Counted from the first letter of the stretch, positions 10,169 through 20,611 are shown. The stretch: DNA of 64,000 bases from Prorocentrum cordatum (GCA_963575745.1 CAUYUJ010022059.1:932243-996242), one strand, 5' to 3'. The notes: generated from the sequence alone by a model not told the origin. Program-made: numbers and translations.

Positions 10169-10910
10169 TTGGGCAAAACAGCTGCGGAGGATCGTTCACC
10201 TCGAAGTTGTAAACAGAGCGGTGTTTTTGGCATCTCCCAGAAAGATAAGCAGCAGCAAGATGATTGATCGCAGTCTGTCGGCTCGCGAAGGTCGATCGGC
10301 AGTTAGGGTATTGGTTCGTCATCGTGAATCTCGTATGCTCGCATATTCGTCCGTGCTCGCTTCCCTCCCCACTCGTCGTTTGGTGTACTCGGAGCGCTTG
10401 TTTTGTTTCGGCCGTGAACAGGCATGACGCTCCATCCTCGCATAGAAGGCCACACGTGCGGGGGCTACTCCAGGCGACTGTTGCATCTGGAGCCCTGCGG
10501 GGTGGTGGGGCGGGCTGTGCAATCCACCACTTTCGTGCACGTGCAATCGTTAGCTTGATGAACACGTCTCGACCAGGTGTCGGTCGAAAAATGTCGAGCA
10601 GATCGTCGCCAATGACGTCTAGGCATGCTCGTCCGTCTGCAAATACATTCAGCAACGTCATGTCATCAAAGAACTGCTTGCGCCAAGGAGTGGTCATATG
10701 TGTGGGGCCGTTACCATCTGGGGGGCCACGAGCGTTGCATGTAGAGGCTGTGTGTACAGGGGCCCAGGGGAAGTCCAACGTCGTCGTGGACTCGCATAGT
10801 AGTTTGCCAAAAACACAGGCTAGTAGTTGAGCGTGATGGTCAGGTTCTCGTGCAACGCGTTGCCATCGCTTGATGCGCGCGATCTGTATGTCCAGGGAGG
10901 GCGGTGCCAT
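10085..10910 (-). CDS. LINE A thumb continuation and C2H2 zinc-finger region
   Basis: The segment opens MAPPSLDIQIARIKRWQRVA and DHHAQLLACVFGK, which is the continuation of the post-RT domain in the neighbouring frame. It then carries WRKQFFDDM and a cysteine/histidine cluster: C157-x5-C163...H176, a MTNQYPNCRSTFASR block at 198-212, and FCPSDVCEHTFATLGELQAHIATEH. The last is a C-x4-C-x12-H-x4-H C2H2 finger. In relatives I remember, the middle finger reads CPxC where this copy has YPNC, so that finger has probably lost a ligand. Such fingers in retroelements are thought to bind RNA or target DNA. The frame stays open to 8475, but beyond about 10.08 kb the other frame looks real. Confidence 0.7.
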
Positions 10911-11160
10911 CTTATTTTTTTCCAGACCGCATAATATGAGATATTGCGAACAACCTCGGTGGTGCTAGAGGTGGCGTCGTCGTCGGCGGACTGCTTGATA
11001 TATGCGGTACCTTGAAGTAGGGCGCGGGCGTAACGAGCTACACAGGCGTCTATCTGATCGAGTTGTGTCTTTGTCGGTACACGTGATTCAAGTCCAGAGG
11101 TAGCGGCCGATAATACCTGACTTCTGAAAACCATTTTCCGACGTCTTAAATATCGGCAAC
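10820..11160 (-). CDS. LINE A post-RT thumb-like domain, in shifted frame
   Basis: The minus-strand frame reads KMVFRSQVLSAATSGLESRV, then DACVARYARALLQGTA, then VVRNISYYAVWKKIRWH. The ARYARALLQG core corresponds to the KYARKLMRG-type motif that follows RT in dinoflagellate LINEs (from memory). It continues the RT protein after a frame change between about 11115 and 11165. It passes on to the next frame at a T7 run, 10915-10921 (A7 in coding sense). Each join is a one-base slip, consistent with indels in homopolymers or with sequencing error. Confidence 0.65.
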
Positions 11161-13850
11161 TCTTCCAGAAACGTCCCATACTGCGCCAACCGCGAATGAT
11201 GGAGCCTAAGAACAGGGTCGAGGAATGAACTTCGCACTGGTATCTTGCGATAATGTAGGGCGCGCGCGTATCTGTGAGCGCCAGTGCCGACAAACGTTGG
11301 TAGAAGAGCCTTTTTCCCCGCATTCTGCTGCAGCCCGATGGAGCGCAGCTTGTCATTCAGGATCTGGTCGGATTGTTGAACTCTGCAGGCCGCCATCTGC
11401 GCATCGTGACACATGTGGGTCTTGGTGAGGTCGTCGGCGTACTTGCGGACGCTGGGGTCGACGTTGGCGCCAGTAAACTCGCACCCCGCAATCATCGATG
11501 TGCTGGTATCGGTAGTGAGTGCATCATTCCATTCAGTGGTGGGCTGCATGAAGGCCACTCGAAACTTGATCGCAGCATCGGCATCTCCCATGAAGCAGCC
11601 TACGGTGTACTGGTATCCCTGAGTGTCAATCCCGTCGCTAATCACACATGCTGCTCGACGATGCCTGCCTTTCATGATTGTACAGTCGCCAGGGAGGTAT
11701 ATCTTGTCCACGGCGTCGTCGAGGTGGGAATGGTTCACCGAGGCGAAGGCGTTCGTCATGTCGTGCTTCGTGGCGATGCGGCTTCGTTGCTGCTTGGTGA
11801 GGCGCCACTGCAGTGCTGAGCCGACTGTGATCGCTGCTGAGCGTGATCGTGCACGCGCGTAGCCGTGCTCAGTATCATGCAATGGTGTGGACGTGAGAGA
11901 CTGTCTCGAAGCAACCCATGTCTTTCCGAACGTGCATAATCCGTGTAGTAATCGAGTGCCTCGAGTACGTGGTTTATTGTTCATCTTGCTTACTTGATAG
12001 GTCTGAGAAGGGTTCCACCAAGCATTGAGCCGCTGATGTTGACGAGCCGCTGCAAGTTGTGTAAGAATCGCATCGCCGAGGAGGGGGCCTGGGAATATCA
12101 TCGTGTGGTCGTACTCATGACTGCCGTCTTTTTTGCGGTCATCACTTCTATCGACGAGCAAAAGAGACCAGATCTCTGCAGGTAGCAACCATTCGGGAGC
12201 AGCTCGTCGGCGTGTGCAATGCATCCGTAGCTGGCGTTTGATCGCATCGAAGTCGTACTGGGCGTGTCTCCACTGATGTGCAGAAGGGCAGAATCGCTCG
12301 TCGTTTGAAGCAGCGGTGTCGATGAAGTGCTCGATATCACTCGGTGCCGCCTCCATTCCTCCTTCCGCGCCAGGAAGTGCCATATCTTCAGTCCATGTTT
12401 GAACAGAGGGGCGAGCGTCGGGAAGATCAAAGTAGCAGCGTTTGCCGGAGCCCTTTCCATTGCCTGCAGGGCGTCGACAAGCTCGCCAGACCTCTGCTTC
12501 CAGTCCTGCCTCATCAGCTTGCTGTAGTTCGCGAAAGTGCTGTTCGTCTCGGAGGTCACGTAGTCGGCGTCGAAGTTTTTTGCAGGCAGCGCTGCAGCGG
12601 TGCAGAGCAAGCGTGTCCTCTAGGTCGTCTGTTATGTTCTGCCGAGCCTGTGTGCGTGCATGTAGTGCTTGACGTCGTTGCTCTGCTAGCTGCTGGTACT
12701 CTAGCTCGATCGTGGACTTCTTTGCTTCAAAATACGCCAGAGCTCGTGTGCGTATCTTAGATACCAATAATTGCCATCCCGGCTCCATCGTGTGTCTTTC
12801 AGCCCAGTCTGCCATATCACGGTAGCCGTTCTCATTGAGGTAGTTAGACAGGTCAGACTCAATGTCGCCGCGTAACTGCTTCGCCCATTCGGAGAATCGT
12901 TCATCTTTCCAGGCCAAGAATATGCGTGTGTAGTCCCACTGCGGCGTTGTCTGAGGTTTGTCGTATGTTAGGGTGCAGTCCACACCGATGTACAGCAGCA
13001 TGTGATCCATTAGTCGTTGAGACGGAAATGCTCGGAGTCGTTTGGTCAGGCGGTATGCGATGTTATGGCGACGTACTCGCGGTAGATAGCGCATCGGCAT
13101 CACCAGGTAATCGATGTAGCTCGAGTGCCCTCGTAGGCCGTGATAAGTGGGGCCGCACGGGTGGTGCGTGTTCGTCGCGCACAGGGCGTAGTCTTTCAAT
13201 AACGTATGGAAAGCTTCGCCCGCATAGTGCTGTTGACCGTATGCATGGTCACCTATGGTGGCATCGTCCTCTGTCGAGTTGGTGCGCGCGAGGCTGTCGT
13301 TCAGGTCGGTGCCGATGAATACGCAAGTACGGTTCGGCAAATTCGAGACGATGTCGTGCAGATAGCTGAGCATTTTGTCGATGATGACTTCGTTCTTTGA
13401 GGCAGTAGCGATGCGCTGCGATCTCGGAGGGAAGTATGCTGTGATGAAGGTGAAGTCGAACAGTGCGCTCTTCACGCGCGTAGCACCTACACGGCCGCGG
13501 AGAGCGGGTGGGGGCTGCCAGATATTGATTGTGTGTGTCTTCCGAAACCATCGTCTGCTCAGCCAAATCTCGGTGCCACATGATTTGTTGCCTGTCGTGT
13601 TCTTATTACTGCGATGCCATCCAAACTTCATCATGAGAAATTCTGCTGTCGAGTGCGTCTCGTAGGAGAACATGGTCTTGGTCTGCGTTCCAGAGGGGAG
13701 GACGGCATCTATGTGTTCGAGCTCCTTAGAAATCTCCAGGCGTTTGTCGTAATCTTGCAAGGACATCGGATTCCAGGAAATGAGACGCATGCCGGCTGTC
13801 AGTGTGTGACATAGACGCCCGACTTTCAGGACAGTGGGCATATTGTCCAC
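11088..13850 (-). CDS. LINE A endonuclease-reverse transcriptase
   Basis: The 920-codon frame opens with GTG; the first ATG is codon 4 and another (MRLISWNP) is codon 21. The EEP endonuclease spans about 20-290: LISWNP at 23-28, ITAYFPP at 136-142, GTDLND at 180-185 (the GDxN site), SSYIDYLV at 243-250 and MDH at 281-283 (the SDH position). A basic, coiled linker at about 380-450 (LRRRLRDLRDEQ) follows. RT motif A is KHDMTNAFASVNH, with Asp at 697. Motif B is DTQGYQYTVGCFMG near 742. Motif C is KYADD at 803-807. All three catalytic Asp positions are present, so the RT core looks intact. The frame stops at 11088 while homology continues in the next frame from about 11160. The role is nicking of target DNA and target-primed reverse transcription. 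Confidence 0.85.
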   Translation of the reverse strand: MDNMPTVLKVGRLCHTLTAGMRLISWNPMSLQDYDKRLEISKELEHIDAVLPSGTQTKTMFSYETHSTAEFLMMKFGWHRSNKNTTGNKSCGTEIWLSRRWFRKTHTINIWQPPPALRGRVGATRVKSALFDFTFITAYFPPRSQRIATASKNEVIIDKMLSYLHDIVSNLPNRTCVFIGTDLNDSLARTNSTEDDATIGDHAYGQQHYAGEAFHTLLKDYALCATNTHHPCGPTYHGLRGHSSYIDYLVMPMRYLPRVRRHNIAYRLTKRLRAFPSQRLMDHMLLYIGVDCTLTYDKPQTTPQWDYTRIFLAWKDERFSEWAKQLRGDIESDLSNYLNENGYRDMADWAERHTMEPGWQLLVSKIRTRALAYFEAKKSTIELEYQQLAEQRRQALHARTQARQNITDDLEDTLALHRCSAACKKLRRRLRDLRDEQHFRELQQADEAGLEAEVWRACRRPAGNGKGSGKRCYFDLPDARPSVQTWTEDMALPGAEGGMEAAPSDIEHFIDTAASNDERFCPSAHQWRHAQYDFDAIKRQLRMHCTRRRAAPEWLLPAEIWSLLLVDRSDDRKKDGSHEYDHTMIFPGPLLGDAILTQLAAARQHQRLNAWWNPSQTYQVSKMNNKPRTRGTRLLHGLCTFGKTWVASRQSLTSTPLHDTEHGYARARSRSAAITVGSALQWRLTKQQRSRIATKHDMTNAFASVNHSHLDDAVDKIYLPGDCTIMKGRHRRAACVISDGIDTQGYQYTVGCFMGDADAAIKFRVAFMQPTTEWNDALTTDTSTSMIAGCEFTGANVDPSVRKYADDLTKTHMCHDAQMAACRVQQSDQILNDKLRSIGLQQNAGKKALLPTFVGTGAHRYARALHYRKIPVRSSFLDPVLRLHHSRLAQYGTFLEELPIFKTSENGFQKSGIIGRYLWT

Positions 13851-13883
13851 GCTCTGGTGAACTCCGAGAAACTCGAACCATAG

Positions 13884-13884
<1 letters not shown>

Positions 13885-13919
<35 letters not shown>

Positions 13920-13960
13920 CGATGTATATAAGTACATACAAATATGTACATATGTATTAT
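13885..13960. repeat. (TA)n microsatellite at the 5' border of LINE A
   Basis: About 30 bp of uninterrupted TA lie at 13885-13915, followed by TA-rich degenerate text (TGTATATAAGTACATAC) to about 13960. It lies directly upstream of the minus-strand LINE. Confidence 0.9.
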
Positions 13961-13994
13961 ATATAGATGCGTGCATCTCATCTGTATCTATACG

Positions 13995-14045
13995 CACCAA
14001 AACCATCACGAGCGCTTCGCGCGAGCTCATGTTCTAGCGCAGGCC
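13995..14045. repeat. Dispersed hairpin motif GAGCGCTTCGCGCGAGCTC
   Basis: ACCATCACGAGCGCTTCGCG is followed by CGAGCTCATGTTCTAGC. A close relative lies at 28873-28927. Complementary GCGC arms surround a TTC/CTTC loop, and TTCTAG follows about 10 bases later in both copies. Confidence 0.65.
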
Positions 14046-14099
14046 AGGGGGGTCGCTGGAAGAGCTTGGACAGCGCTATTATGCACAAGCGCGTGACAT

Positions 14100-14490
14100 A
14101 GTCGTAACCATCCTCACCCTCATCCTCATTCCCGTCCTAGCCCTCATACTCCTCATCGTACTACTCACCGTCATCACAAACTACATCATGAATGATGATA
14201 CCTGCCATCATCAAAAAAACAACAACATCATTGAACACATCATTGGCCCAATGCTGCAAGTCATACCGTCACGTGACACTCGCATATCGTCGTCATCATC
14301 CTCAGTATCATCCGGATAATAATGATCATCATTACCCTCCTCATCATCAGCAGCATTATCACCATCACCATCACCATCACCATCGCCATCACCATCCTGG
14401 TCCTGATCCTGATCCTGATCTTTATCCTCATCCTCATCCAAATCACCATCTTCGATCTCACTCCCATCACCAGTCTCATCACGCTTCGCT
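14100..14490. repeat. CAT/CCTGAT/CCTCAT microsatellite-like tract
   Basis: Imperfect CAT, CCTCAT and CCTGAT units run through the stretch. The translated H-, D- or M-rich frames are artefacts of the repeat. Confidence 0.9.
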
Positions 14491-14509
14491 AGCCGTGCGC
14501 ATCGTCGCC

Positions 14510-15150
14510 TTCATCCGCCACCCTCCCCCCCCCAAGCGCCTCCAAGAGGCTCCCCGAGGCGCGCAGTCGGCCAGATGCTCCTGGAAGCCTCTCCAGGAAC
14601 ATTGGGCCGACGACAACAACTATGAATATGTTGATGTTCATTATGGTTATCATGAAGATCATGATGATGGGTAAGACGGCTCTTGGAATTTATTTGAAGG
14701 TTGTCTTGGGGCCTTGTTCTGTCGTTTCGCAAGCCCTTTGGGCCGCCTGGAGGGCATCTGGAGGCCTGGGAGGCCGGGCCGGCCCATCGAGAGCGACAAA
14801 TCAGCTTCTTGTCATGTCGTGTCCCATTGGTTATTGAATGATTTGGACGTCCTGCTGGACTCGTGGAAGCCTCTTGTGGGTATCTTGGAGGCCTCGTGGG
14901 GCCCTATCGGAGCTGCCTTGGGGCCTCGAGGAGGCTTCGCAAGCTGCCTGAGGACGCTTTTGGCCCAGCTGACGCTTCTGGAAGCCGTCAGGCTGGGCTC
15001 TTCGAGATCGCTTGGATCGTTTTGGGAAACTCTTGACGACTTTTAGAACTGTCTTGGTGGCCTCTGGGGCTCCTCGTGGGGCTCTCCCGGGGAAGTTGGG
15101 GGCTCTCGAGCAGCCTCAGAGGCGGCCACCAGGATTGAGAAGGAAACAGA
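14510..15150. repeat. CTTGG-family GC-rich unit
   Basis: The text is built from CTCTTGGAGCC, GTCTTGGGGCC and GGCCGCCTGGAGG words, the same vocabulary as at 5.1-8 kb. The anchor linker of that array is absent, so this is a divergent member. Confidence 0.75.
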
Positions 15151-15358
15151 AACGTCATAATTATGATGATCGTCACCATCATCGTTACCGCCACCGTTCG
15201 TGTCAACATCCGCATCCTCAACATATATCGTCGTGTTTCATCATCGAAGTCGTCCTCAACATCAGCAGCGACATCGCCATGAATGTCACCATCATCACCA
15301 CCAGCATGGACCGCACCATCATCACCACCATCATCACCATCACTATCACCATCACCAC

Positions 15359-15396
<38 letters not shown>

Positions 15397-15683
15397 CCAG
15401 CATGGGCCGCATCATCATCATCAGCACCACTATCATAATCACCAACACCATTACAATCACCATCACTATCACCATTCTCGTCATCATCGTCATTGACATC
15501 ATCATTGTAAGCATCATTGTAATCATCAATGTCATCATCACCATCATCGCCCTCGTCGTCATCGTCATCGTCAACGTCACCATCAGCATCATCATGATCA
15601 TCACCATGATCATGATCACGATCATGATTATTATCATCATCATAATCATCATCATCACCGTCGTCACCCTCATCACCATCATC
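15150..15683. repeat. CAT/ATC microsatellite block
   Basis: (CAT)n is interspersed with CAC, CGT and CAG triplets, with a pure (CAT) run around 15357-15400. No coding content is supported. Confidence 0.95.
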
Positions 15684-17286
15684 TGATCATCTCCATCATC
15701 ATCCATATCAATACCATCGTGAACATAGCCGCCATCATCAAGAGCACCACCATCACAATCATCATCTTTATCAAGAGCGTCACCAGCATCATCAGCAGCA
15801 TCAGCATGAGCATCAAAACCATCATCATCGCCATCATCAGCAGCAGCAGCAGGAGCAACATCATAATCGTAATCGTTCTTACCGTCGCAACAATCAGCAT
15901 CAAATCGTCGTCATGACCATCTTGGACAGACATTGGTCCGTCCTGGAGGCCTCCGTGAAGCCTCTTGGGAGCCTTTTGCCGCCGTCTGGGAGCCATCTCG
16001 AGCTTTCTGGGGCGGGGGCAGTATCATCATCAACATCATCATCGTTATCCTTCGGATCTTCGCAGCCATGAACATCGAAGCCGCCTTCGTCACATTTTAT
16101 TGGCATCGTCGTCGTGCCGTGTCCCGGAGAGGCCTTCGGGAACATCAGGCCTGCTGCGGGTGAGGGGCTCAGAAAGGCCGTCAGGAGTGAAGGAGTCCAG
16201 CATCAGGCTGGCTGCGCACCTTGGGAAACACTGTCGAGGTGTGGGGGGGTCGGAACGGGCCTTCGAGAGGCTTGATGGAGCTCCCCGTGTGCCTGTGATA
16301 ATCTCTTGGGGTCTCTTGGAGCCCCGCTTCGGGGCGTTTGGAGGGGTGTGGTGATGATCACCATATCATAAGCATCATCATCACGATCATCGCCATCATC
16401 AACATTATCACTGCCATGATTCCATCGGCATGCCCATCACCAACATCTTCCCCATTATCACCACCACCACCACCATCACCACCACAACCACAACCATCAT
16501 CATCATCATCATCACCATCACCATCACCATCATCATCATTAGCATCATTATCATGGTCACCATCATCATCATCATCATCATAGCAAACATCATCATTCCT
16601 ATCACCATCATCGCCATCACCATCATCATCACCACCATCATCGCCATGACCGTCATCATCATCGTAATCATCATTGCCATCATCATTAGCATCATCACCA
16701 TAATCATAATTATAACCATTGCAACCATCATCATCATCATCACCACCATCATGATCATCATGATCATCACCATCACCATCACCATCATCAACATCGTCAT
16801 CATCATCATCATCGCCATCATCACCACCATCACCACCACCACCATCATCATCACCACTATCAGCATCATCATCATATCATCGCCATCACCATTGCCATGA
16901 CGCCAACATCATTACCATCACCACCATCGCTATCATCACAAACACCACCACCATCATCATCATCATCCACATAATGATCACCACAATCGCCATCGCCATC
17001 ACCATTATTATCATCATCGAGATCATCATCCGTGTCATTATTAGCATCATGAGCATCTTCACCATCGTCACCATTAATTATCATCATCACGGCCATCATA
17101 ATCGCCACCATCATCACCACCACCACCATCATCATCACCATCAACATCGTCATCAACAGTGTCATTGTCATCGTCATCATCATTGTAACGATCATCATCT
17201 CAATCGTCCTCGTCGCCATCATCTTCACCGTAATCATCATCATCACCATCATCGTCGTCGTCATCACCCTCATAACAATTATCATC
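15684..17286. repeat. Higher-order repeat unit 1 (CAT block plus unique GC-rich core)
   Basis: The unit begins GATCATCTCCATCATCATCC. It contains a TCTTGGACAGACATTGGTCC block at about 15922 and TGTCCCGGAGAGGCC near 16122. The core GAAGGAGTCCAGCATCAGGC...GTCGAGGTGTGGGGG...CGGGCCTTCGAGAGGCTTG...GCTTCGGGGCGTTT spans 16148-16350. About 900 bp of CAT triplets follow. Matching words in the same order occur about 1.6-1.8 kb downstream. Confidence 0.85.
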
Positions 17287-17423
17287 TGATCATCACCATC
17301 ATCATCTTGTCATCACCACAATCATCCATGTCAGTATCATTGCCATTATAGCTATCACCAACAACACCACCATGACGATCATCATCTTTACCACACTCGT
17401 CACCATTGTCGCCATCACCATCG

Positions 17424-17454
<31 letters not shown>

Positions 17455-18285
17455 CATCCTGATCATCATCCTCAACATCAGCACCATCAGCAACATCAGC
17501 TTCATCAGCACCATCATCATCAGCATCTTCATCAGCAGCAGCATCATCATCGTACTTCTTCTCATCGCAGCAGTGAGCATCAAAGTCGTCGTCAAGAAAA
17601 TCTTGGACACACATTGGTCCGTCTTGGAGGCCTCCTGGAAGTCTTTTGGGCTGTCTGGGAGCCATCTTGAGCTGTCTGGGGCGAGGACAATTATCATATA
17701 CGCATCACCATCAGCACCACCATCATGATAATCATCATGATCATCATGATCATCATGATCATCATGATCATCATCATCATCATCGTCATCATAATCATAA
17801 TCATAACCATCATCACAATCATCGTCGCCCTTCCTGTCATCGCAACCATGAACATCGAAATCGTCTTCATGAACATTTCTATTGACATTTTCGCGGTGCC
17901 GTTGACCGGATGTTCCCGGAGAGGCCGACCAAATGGTCCTGGAGAGGCCTCCGGGAACATCAGGCCTGCTGCGTGTGAGGAGGTCGGACGGGCCGTCAGG
18001 AATGAAGGAGCCCAGCATCAGGCCGAATGCGCGCCTCGGGGAGCATTGTCGAGGTGTGGGGGGCTCGGAACGGGCCTTCGAGAGGCTTGTTGAAGCTCCC
18101 CGTGTGCCTGTGAGATTCTCTTTGGGTCTCTTAGAGTCCCGCTTCGGGGCGTTTAGAGGAGTGTCGTAATGATCATCATAGCATCAGCACAAGCAACACG
18201 ATCATCGTCATCATGACCATCATCACTGCCATGATTCCATCGCCATGACCATCACCACCATCACCATCATCATCACCATCACCAA

Positions 18286-18316
<31 letters not shown>

Positions 18317-18632
18317 GCCATCATCATCATCATTCTCATCACCATCACCATTCTCATCAGCATCATCATCATTACCAGTATCATCATTACCATGGCCATC
18401 ATCATCAGCATCATCATCACCACCATCACCATCATCATCACCACCACCATCATCATAATCATCACCATCACCACCATCGTCATCACCACCACCACCATCA
18501 CCATTATCATCATCACCCTCACCATCACCATCATCATCATCATCATCATCATCATCGCCGTCATCATCATCATCACCATCATCATCGCCATCACCACCAT
18601 CATCATCATTACCACTATCAACATCACCACCC

Positions 18633-18665
<33 letters not shown>

Positions 18666-18880
18666 AGACCACCATCATACTCATCACCATCACCATCATC
18701 ATCCTTATCCTCCTTATGCTAGGCATCGCCATCACCGTTACCATCTTCTCGACCACCACCATCATATCATCAACACCATGTAGAGCATTACCAACATCAT
18801 GCTCATCATGATCACCGCCACCAACACCATCACCATCATCACCACCATCTGCCTACTTAAAACTAGTAATCAGAAACTCG
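17287..18880. repeat. Higher-order repeat unit 2
   Basis: This is a second copy of the preceding unit. It has TCTTGGACACACATTGGTCC near 17600, TGTTCCCGGAGAGGCC near 17907, and GAAGGAGCCCAGCATCAGGC through GCTTCGGGGCGTTT at 17965-18165. Then comes ATTCCATCGCCATGACCATC at 18234 (ATTCCATCGGCATGCCCATC at 16418) and the CAT block. GC-rich cores differ by scattered substitutions, while the CAT tracts have drifted freely. Confidence 0.85.
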
Positions 18881-18889
18881 CCATGATGC

Positions 18890-19127
18890 CCATCGGCCAT
18901 TGGCCTGATGTCCCTGGAGAGGCCTCCAGGAACATCAGGCTGGCTGCGCGTGGGGGGCTTGGACGGGCCGTCGGAGGTGAAGGATGTTGGACTCCTGGGG
19001 TCCTCTTGGAAGCGTATAGGGAGCTGATTGGGGGCTTGGTGGAGCCGTCTTGGAGCCTTCGGGAGCTGCCTGGGGCGGTCTGGAGGCCATCTGGGGGCGT
19101 CTTGGCGGTCTCGAGGGCCGTCTCGGA
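18890..19127. repeat. Third, partial copy of the higher-order core, merging into CTTGG repeat
   Basis: GTCCCTGGAGAGGCCTCCAG, AACATCAGGCTGGCTGCGCG and GACGGGCCGTC repeat the start of the core seen at 16122 and 17907. The match fades after about 19000 into CTTGG-type text. Confidence 0.7.
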
Positions 19128-19845
19128 ACCATCTTGAAGGGTTTAGAAGCCCCAGTCGACCGTCTTGGGCCTCTCTGAGGCTCCTCTAGGCCATTCTTGA
19201 ACCATCTTGAGGCCCCAGCGGCCTGAGCGAACAGGCGAGACCTTCAGAAACTTACGGTTACCGTTTAGACTTGTAACATGATTTGGCCTCCTGGGAACCT
19301 CGTGAAGCCTCTTGGAGACCTCCAGGGGCCATCTTGGGGCCATCTTGACCTGTCTAGGACGATCTGGAGGCTAACTGGGGCCGTCTTGGCAGGTTCGAGG
19401 ACCGCCTCGAAACCATTTTCGGCCGTCTCGGAGCCATCTTGAAGGGCCTTCGGGTCCCCAGTCGACCGATTTGGGCCGCGATGGGGCTCCTCCTGGGCAA
19501 TGTTTGGGACATCCTGAGGCCACAGAGGTCCCTCGGAAGAGAACAAGGGATCTCAGGGGAACCCTAACGAATTCTTGGGTTTCGAAAGATTTTCGTCTCT
19601 TGAATTGGGAGCCTCTTGGGGGCCTTTCCTGGTTGTCTGGAGGTAATCGGGAACTGTCTGGGGCTGCCTGGAGGCTATCTGGGGCCGTCGTGGCCGTCTC
19701 GAAGTCCGTATCGAAACTTTCTTCGGCCGTCAAGAAGCCATCTTGAAAAATCTTTGGGGCTCCAATCAACCGACTTGGGATGTGTTAGGCCATCCTGAGA
19801 CCTGAGCGGCTCCTCGGAAGCGACGAGGCGAGATCTTTGAACAAC
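19128..19845. repeat. 305 bp tandem repeat, two full units plus one partial
   Basis: CCATCTTGAAGG(G) anchors lie at 19128, 19433 and 19738, exactly 305 bp apart each time. Each is followed by CCCCAGTCGACCG (or TCCAATCAACCG), a CATCCTGAGGCC-like word, CTCGGAAG and a GAGAT/GAGAC segment. Earlier CTTGG text at 19000-19127 resembles the end of a unit. Confidence 0.85.
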
Positions 19846-19974
19846 ATTGTTTTTCAGAGTGCCCTACAACGAAGCTTTTTGCATTCGTTGTGGGGTGGGG
19901 GGTCGTCCTTGGGATGTGGGAGGGTGGAGGAGAAGGTCGGCTGATGAGGTGGGGAGAAATTAATATGAATGAAT

Positions 19975-20610
19975 ACAAGCGCAAAAGGAATTCTATTGTA
20001 TGTCCTTCCAAATTCAAATTGAATATCGTTGCCTCCCGCCACATAGGGAATCCTTTTGTATACCGTTACAAAAGAAATCACTTTGTATGCCGCTTCCAAA
20101 CGGATCCTTTTGCAGCCCACTACAAAAAGGAATCCTTTTGTATCTCGCCATATCAATAAAAACCTGCGCAGGCACAGCTCGAAAGCTATCTTTGATAAAA
20201 AACAAGAAGGAAAGCCTGCGGAAGCACAGCTCGCACAGCCATTTTGTTTTGATAAAAATGCTGAACAACATGGCCTGGCATAGCTCGCGCAGCGTTTTAG
20301 AGGATGTTCCATCTATGGTAAGTTGCTTCTAACTTCCCATAACTGGAAAATCATGAAAAACGCTGTGCGAGCTGTGCCTGGTCATGCGGTTCGGCATGTT
20401 TATTTAAAAAGTTGCTGTGCGAGCTGTGCCTGCGCAGGCTTTTATTCATGTTTTTTAGCAAAAATATATGCGGAGCTGTGCCTGCGCAGGTTTTTTTATT
20501 GATATGCGCAGTGGAAGCATTGAGAACAGCCTGCGCAGGCGCAGCTCCGACAGCTATTTGTTGATGAGAATACTACAAAACCATGGCCAGGCACAGGTCG
20601 CACAGCTTTT
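19975..20610. repeat. AT-rich cluster of palindromic elements (AAAAGGAATCCTTTT and GAGCTGTGCCTGCGCAGG types)
   Basis: The first half, 19980-20155, repeats AATCCTTTTGTAT and its complement ATACAAAAGGATT-like words every ~38 bp. The second half has eight copies of a ~28 bp word. CCTGCGCAGGCACAGCTCG is in forward orientation at about 20163, 20213, 20272, 20530 and 20585. Its complement GAGCTGTGCCTGCGCAGG occurs near 20360, 20413 and 20472. CCTGCGCAGG is itself a 10 bp palindrome. Forward and reverse copies can pair over hundreds of bases. No gene is seen. Confidence 0.8.
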
Positions 20611-20611
20611 T

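Larger units (their letters stand above)
8360..13880 (-). mobile_element. LINE A: non-LTR retrotransposon with endonuclease, reverse transcriptase and zinc-finger tail
   Basis: On the minus strand the order is an AP-endonuclease-like (EEP) domain, reverse transcriptase with YADD, a post-RT thumb domain, C2H2 zinc fingers, a conserved alpha-helical tail and a proline-rich repeat region. Both borders fall at microsatellites: (TA)n at 13885-13915 upstream and TA/TC/GGATC at 8300-8362 downstream. The domain order is that of an APE-type LINE, and the C-terminal zinc fingers and tail match elements I remember from dinoflagellates. The reading frame alternates between two frames at about 11.12-11.16, 10.92 and 10.0-10.1 kb, so this copy is either inactive or frameshift-dependent. 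It is the least decayed element of the window. Confidence 0.85.

Noticed and set aside
15012-15686. His-, Ile- or Met-rich frames in the CAT tracts
   Set aside because: Direct translation of triplet microsatellites on both strands.
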